This document shows positions 61,617 through 64,000 of a stretch of DNA of 64,000 bases, in pieces. Made by a program: the position numbers and the translations under genes. Source of the stretch: Kitasatospora atroaurantiaca (GTDB lineage Bacteria > Actinomycetota > Actinomycetes > Streptomycetales > Streptomycetaceae). Under the pieces are notes generated by a model. The model was given only the letters and a program-made list of their open reading frames with translations. It did not search any database and had not been told where the DNA came from. The stretch's first letter is position 1; every line of letters starts with the position of its first letter. The stretch lies in NCBI RefSeq assembly GCF_007828955.1, contig NZ_VIVR01000001.1, positions 1,302,001 to 1,366,000 of the forward strand, read 5' to 3'.

Positions 61617-62600
61617 GTGTCCGAGACACTCTCCGAGCCCGACCGCTCTCCCGGGGAGCGCGCCGCGCTCGACTCCTACTCCCGGATCGTCACGACGGTG
61701 GCCGAGGAGCTGACCCCGCGCGTGGCCGCCCTGCAGGTCGTCCGCAGAGGCCGCCGCGGGTGGTTCACGACCGGGACCGGCTCCGCCGTGGTCTTCACCG
61801 ACGACGGCTTCCTGCTCACCAACGCGCACGTGGTGGGGCATGCCGACGCCGGGACGCTCTCGTTCGGAGACGGCACCACCGCGCCGTTCCACGCGATCGG
61901 GACCGATCCGCTGTCGGACCTGGCCGTGCTGCGGGCCGACGCCCCGACACCGCCGCCGGTACGCCTGGGCGAGGCCAACGGGCTGCGCGTCGGGCAGCTG
62001 GTGGTCGCCGTCGGCAACCCGCTGGGGCTGGCCGGCACCGTCACCGCGGGCGTCGTCAGCGCCCTCGGCCGTTCCCTCCCGGCGAGGGCCGGCACCGCCG
62101 TGCGGGTGATCGACGACGTGATCCAGACCGACGCGGCACTGAACCCCGGCAACTCCGGCGGGGCGCTCGCCACCGCCGCCGGCGAGGTGGTCGGCATCAC
62201 CACGGCGGTGGCCGGGAACGGGGTCGGCCTGGCCATCCCGATCAATGCCACCAGCCGTCAGATCATCGCCACCCTGCTGTCCGACGGGCGCATCCGCCGC
62301 GCCTACCTCGGCCTGGCCGGCGTGCCCACCACGCTGCCGCCCGCCGTCCGCGAACGCACCGGCCAGGGCACCGGCCTGCGCATCGTCGAGATCGTCCCCG
62401 CCGGCCCTGCCGACCGGGCCGGCCTGCGCCCCGGCGACCTGCTGCTCACCGCCGCCGGCGAGCCGATGACCAGCGCCCAGGCGCTGCAACGGCTGATGCT
62501 GGCGGACGCGATCGGGCGACCGCTCGCGCTGACCGCGCTGCGCGCCGAGGCGCTGGTCGACCTCATCGCCACACCCGCGGAGCTGCACGCGGACGACTGA
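61617..62600 (+). CDS. Trypsin-like serine protease with PDZ domain (HtrA/DegP-like)
   Basis: 327 residues from GTG 61617. The catalytic triad is visible: His in LLTNAHVVGH, Asp in LSDLAVLRAD and Ser in NPGNSGGAL. The oxyanion region has VAVGNPLGLAGTVTAGVVSA. The PDZ domain follows (LRIVEIVPAGPADRAGLRPG, DLLLTAAGEPMTSAQALQRL). No signal peptide or membrane span is seen, unlike most HtrA proteins, so it appears cytoplasmic. The role is presumably protein quality control. Confidence 0.92.
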   Translation: MSETLSEPDRSPGERAALDSYSRIVTTVAEELTPRVAALQVVRRGRRGWFTTGTGSAVVFTDDGFLLTNAHVVGHADAGTLSFGDGTTAPFHAIGTDPLSDLAVLRADAPTPPPVRLGEANGLRVGQLVVAVGNPLGLAGTVTAGVVSALGRSLPARAGTAVRVIDDVIQTDAALNPGNSGGALATAAGEVVGITTAVAGNGVGLAIPINATSRQIIATLLSDGRIRRAYLGLAGVPTTLPPAVRERTGQGTGLRIVEIVPAGPADRAGLRPGDLLLTAAGEPMTSAQALQRLMLADAIGRPLALTALRAEALVDLIATPAELHADD

Positions 62601-62694
62601 GCCGTGTTCGTCCACCGATCCCGCGGCACCGTTGCGTACCGTCGGAGCAGTGACCAACGCAACCCAGCAGGTGTGACACAGAGATCGGGCTTCC

Positions 62695-64000
62695 GTGGAA
62701 CGCAAGTGGTGGACCCTGATCGCCGTCTCGGTGGCGACCTTCATGCTTCTGCTCGACATCACGGTCGTCAACGTGGCGCTGCCGTCGATCCGCAAGGATC
62801 TCAACGCCAGCTTCACCGACCTTCAGTGGGTGTTCGACGCCTACACGCTGACGCTCGCCGCGCTGGTGCTGACGGCCGGCTCGCTCGCCGACCGGCTGGG
62901 ACGCCGTCGGACCTTCGCCGCCGGTCTGGCGATCTTCTCCCTCGCGTCACTGCTCTGCGCGGTGGCGCCGAACCCGACCTTCCTCAATCTGGCGCGCGCC
63001 GTCCAGGGCGTGGGCGGCGCGGTGATGTTCGCGGTGTCGCTGGCCCTGGTCGCTCAGGAGTTCGCGGCCGGGCGCGAGCGTGGCATGGCGATGGGCATGT
63101 ACGGCGCGACGATCGGGGTCGCCGTGGCGGTCGGCCCGCTCATCGGCGGAGCGCTCACCGACTCGCTGGGCTGGGAGTCGATCTTCTATCTCAACGTGCC
63201 GATCGGCGCGGCCGCGATGGTCGTCACCTACCTGAAGCTGCGCGAGAGCCGCGACCCGAACGCGACCCACGTCGACTGGGCCGGCGTCGCGACGTTCAGC
63301 ATCTCGCTCTTCCTGCTGGTGCTGGCGCTGGTCCGGGGCAACGCGGAGGGCTGGGGCAGCGCCCTGATCGTGTCGTTGTTCGTCGGCTCCGCGGTCCTGA
63401 TGGTCGCGTTCATCGTGGTCGAGCAGGTCGTCTCCGAGCCGATGCTTCCCCTGGGACTGTTCAGGCGGCGCGCGTTCACCGGCGTCCAGCTCGCCGCTTT
63501 CGCGGTCTCGAGCTCGCTCTTCGCGCTGTTCCTCTATCTGACGCTGTACCTGCAGAACTACCTCGGTCTCTCCCCCTTCCAGGCCGGCGTGCGCTACCTG
63601 CCGATCACCGTGCTCAGCTTCGTCGTGGCGCCGATCGCCGGCGTGCTCCTGTCGCGGGTGCAGGCGCGGGTGATGCTCAGCATCGGCCTCGCGGCGATCG
63701 GTCTCGGGCTGCTCCTCATGAGTGGCATCGAGGCGAGCTCCGACTGGACGACCCTGCTCGGTGGATTCCTGATCGCGGGCGCGGGGGTCGGGCTGATCAA
63801 CCCGGTGATCGCGGACGTGGCCGTGAGCGTGGTGCCCAAGGAGAACAGCGGCATGGCGGCCGGCATCAACGACACCTTCCGGCAGGTCGGCATCGCCGTG
63901 GGCATCGCCGTCTGGGGGGCGATCCTCATCGGCAGCGGCACCGACAAGATCCGCGAGCTGACGGCCGGGACTCCGTCCGCGACCGGCTCGCACCCGCGCG
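62695..64000 (+). CDS. DHA2-type MFS drug exporter, partial (runs off right edge)
   Basis: From GTG 62695 the frame stays open to the window end (435 codons); the C-terminus is outside. Typical 14-TM DHA2 features are MLLLDITVVNVALPSIRKDL (motif D1), AYTLTLAALVLTAGSLADRL and GRRR (motif A), RAVQGVGGAVMFAVSLALVA (motif B), and GMYGATIGVAVAVGPLIGGA (motif C). Later come YLPITVLSFVVAPIAGVLLS and GINDTFRQVGIAVGIAVWGA. Such proton-driven exporters (EmrB/QacA-like) move drugs or natural products. Confidence 0.9.
   Translation, partial: MERKWWTLIAVSVATFMLLLDITVVNVALPSIRKDLNASFTDLQWVFDAYTLTLAALVLTAGSLADRLGRRRTFAAGLAIFSLASLLCAVAPNPTFLNLARAVQGVGGAVMFAVSLALVAQEFAAGRERGMAMGMYGATIGVAVAVGPLIGGALTDSLGWESIFYLNVPIGAAAMVVTYLKLRESRDPNATHVDWAGVATFSISLFLLVLALVRGNAEGWGSALIVSLFVGSAVLMVAFIVVEQVVSEPMLPLGLFRRRAFTGVQLAAFAVSSSLFALFLYLTLYLQNYLGLSPFQAGVRYLPITVLSFVVAPIAGVLLSRVQARVMLSIGLAAIGLGLLLMSGIEASSDWTTLLGGFLIAGAGVGLINPVIADVAVSVVPKENSGMAAGINDTFRQVGIAVGIAVWGAILIGSGTDKIRELTAGTPSATGSHPR

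Noticed and set aside
61575..62816. 413-codon minus-strand frame opposite the trypsin-PDZ gene
   Set aside because: Antisense frame; the plus strand has the complete catalytic triad and PDZ domain.
62947..63993. 348-codon minus-strand frame at the right edge
   Set aside because: It is antisense to the MFS exporter, whose plus-strand motifs A-D are complete. The composition (Arg/Asp/Gln/His-rich) is typical of an antisense shadow.

Overview
The window is very GC-rich (visibly about 70%) with strong G/C bias at third codon positions. Its gene families are typical of Streptomyces/Kitasatospora: an ECF42 sigma factor with a DGPF partner, a SWIM/SNF2 pair, a FdhF/YdeP oxidoreductase, secreted GH12 and GH19 glycoside hydrolases, and a DasR-type operator. 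I read it as a streptomycete chromosome, probably an accessory, arm-like part, because decayed genes and mobile-element remnants are dense in the left half. No tRNA, rRNA or CRISPR array was seen.

Left edge (1-4.7 kb): a two-gene minus-strand operon. It encodes a Ser/Thr kinase-SF1 helicase fusion and, overlapping it by 14 nt, a phospholipase-D-like protein that runs off the window. The architecture matches type I Mokosh anti-phage defence.

5.4-19.6 kb: two related large serine recombinase genes in direct orientation bracket about 11 kb. Each has a one-base frameshift in the same linker, and the first has also lost its catalytic serine. Between them lie a SWIM-gene remnant, a broken integrase-core transposase, a run of very small unknown genes, a cupin, a YCII/DGPF-ECF42 operon and a SWIM/SNF2-helicase operon.

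19.7-30.1 kb: intact genes (DUF1963, MpaB-like oxygenase, FAD monooxygenase, MTH1187 protein, DUF3592) are mixed with at least nine broken ones. The damage includes an ISL3 remnant, frameshifts, in-frame nonsense codons, and two half-genes meeting tail to tail at about 29.36 kb. This is a gene graveyard with rearrangement scars.

30.5-34.7 kb: a surface-glycan operon (polysaccharide deacetylase, CelD/BcsL-type GNAT, MurJ-like flippase). 34.7-40.5 kb: mixed metabolism and regulation (ABM, SRPBCC, FdhF/YdeP, a collapsed Ser/Thr kinase gene, a GlxA-type regulator, a beta-carbonic anhydrase). At 40.55 kb a 77-residue secreted protein is made of a signal peptide and four perfect-length 12-residue repeats. 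I recognise no family for it.

41-48.5 kb: GH12 glucanase with two ricin-type lectin domains, class III aminotransferase, CapA-like protein, PCMT-like methyltransferase, GH19 chitinase with an upstream dre operator and a strong downstream terminator, a truncated HD gene and a YjdM/PhnA protein.

48.8-54.6 kb: two convergent three-gene runs (sugar aminotransferase, epimerase, GT28-like glycosyltransferase; then deacetylase, SDR, DMT-family membrane protein) that plausibly make and move one glycoconjugate. 54.8-64 kb: DUF998 membrane protein, AraC-VOC pair, amino-acid ABC binding lipoprotein, a small protein with a large M48-type membrane protease, VOC protein, trypsin-PDZ protease and a partial DHA2-type MFS exporter at the right edge.
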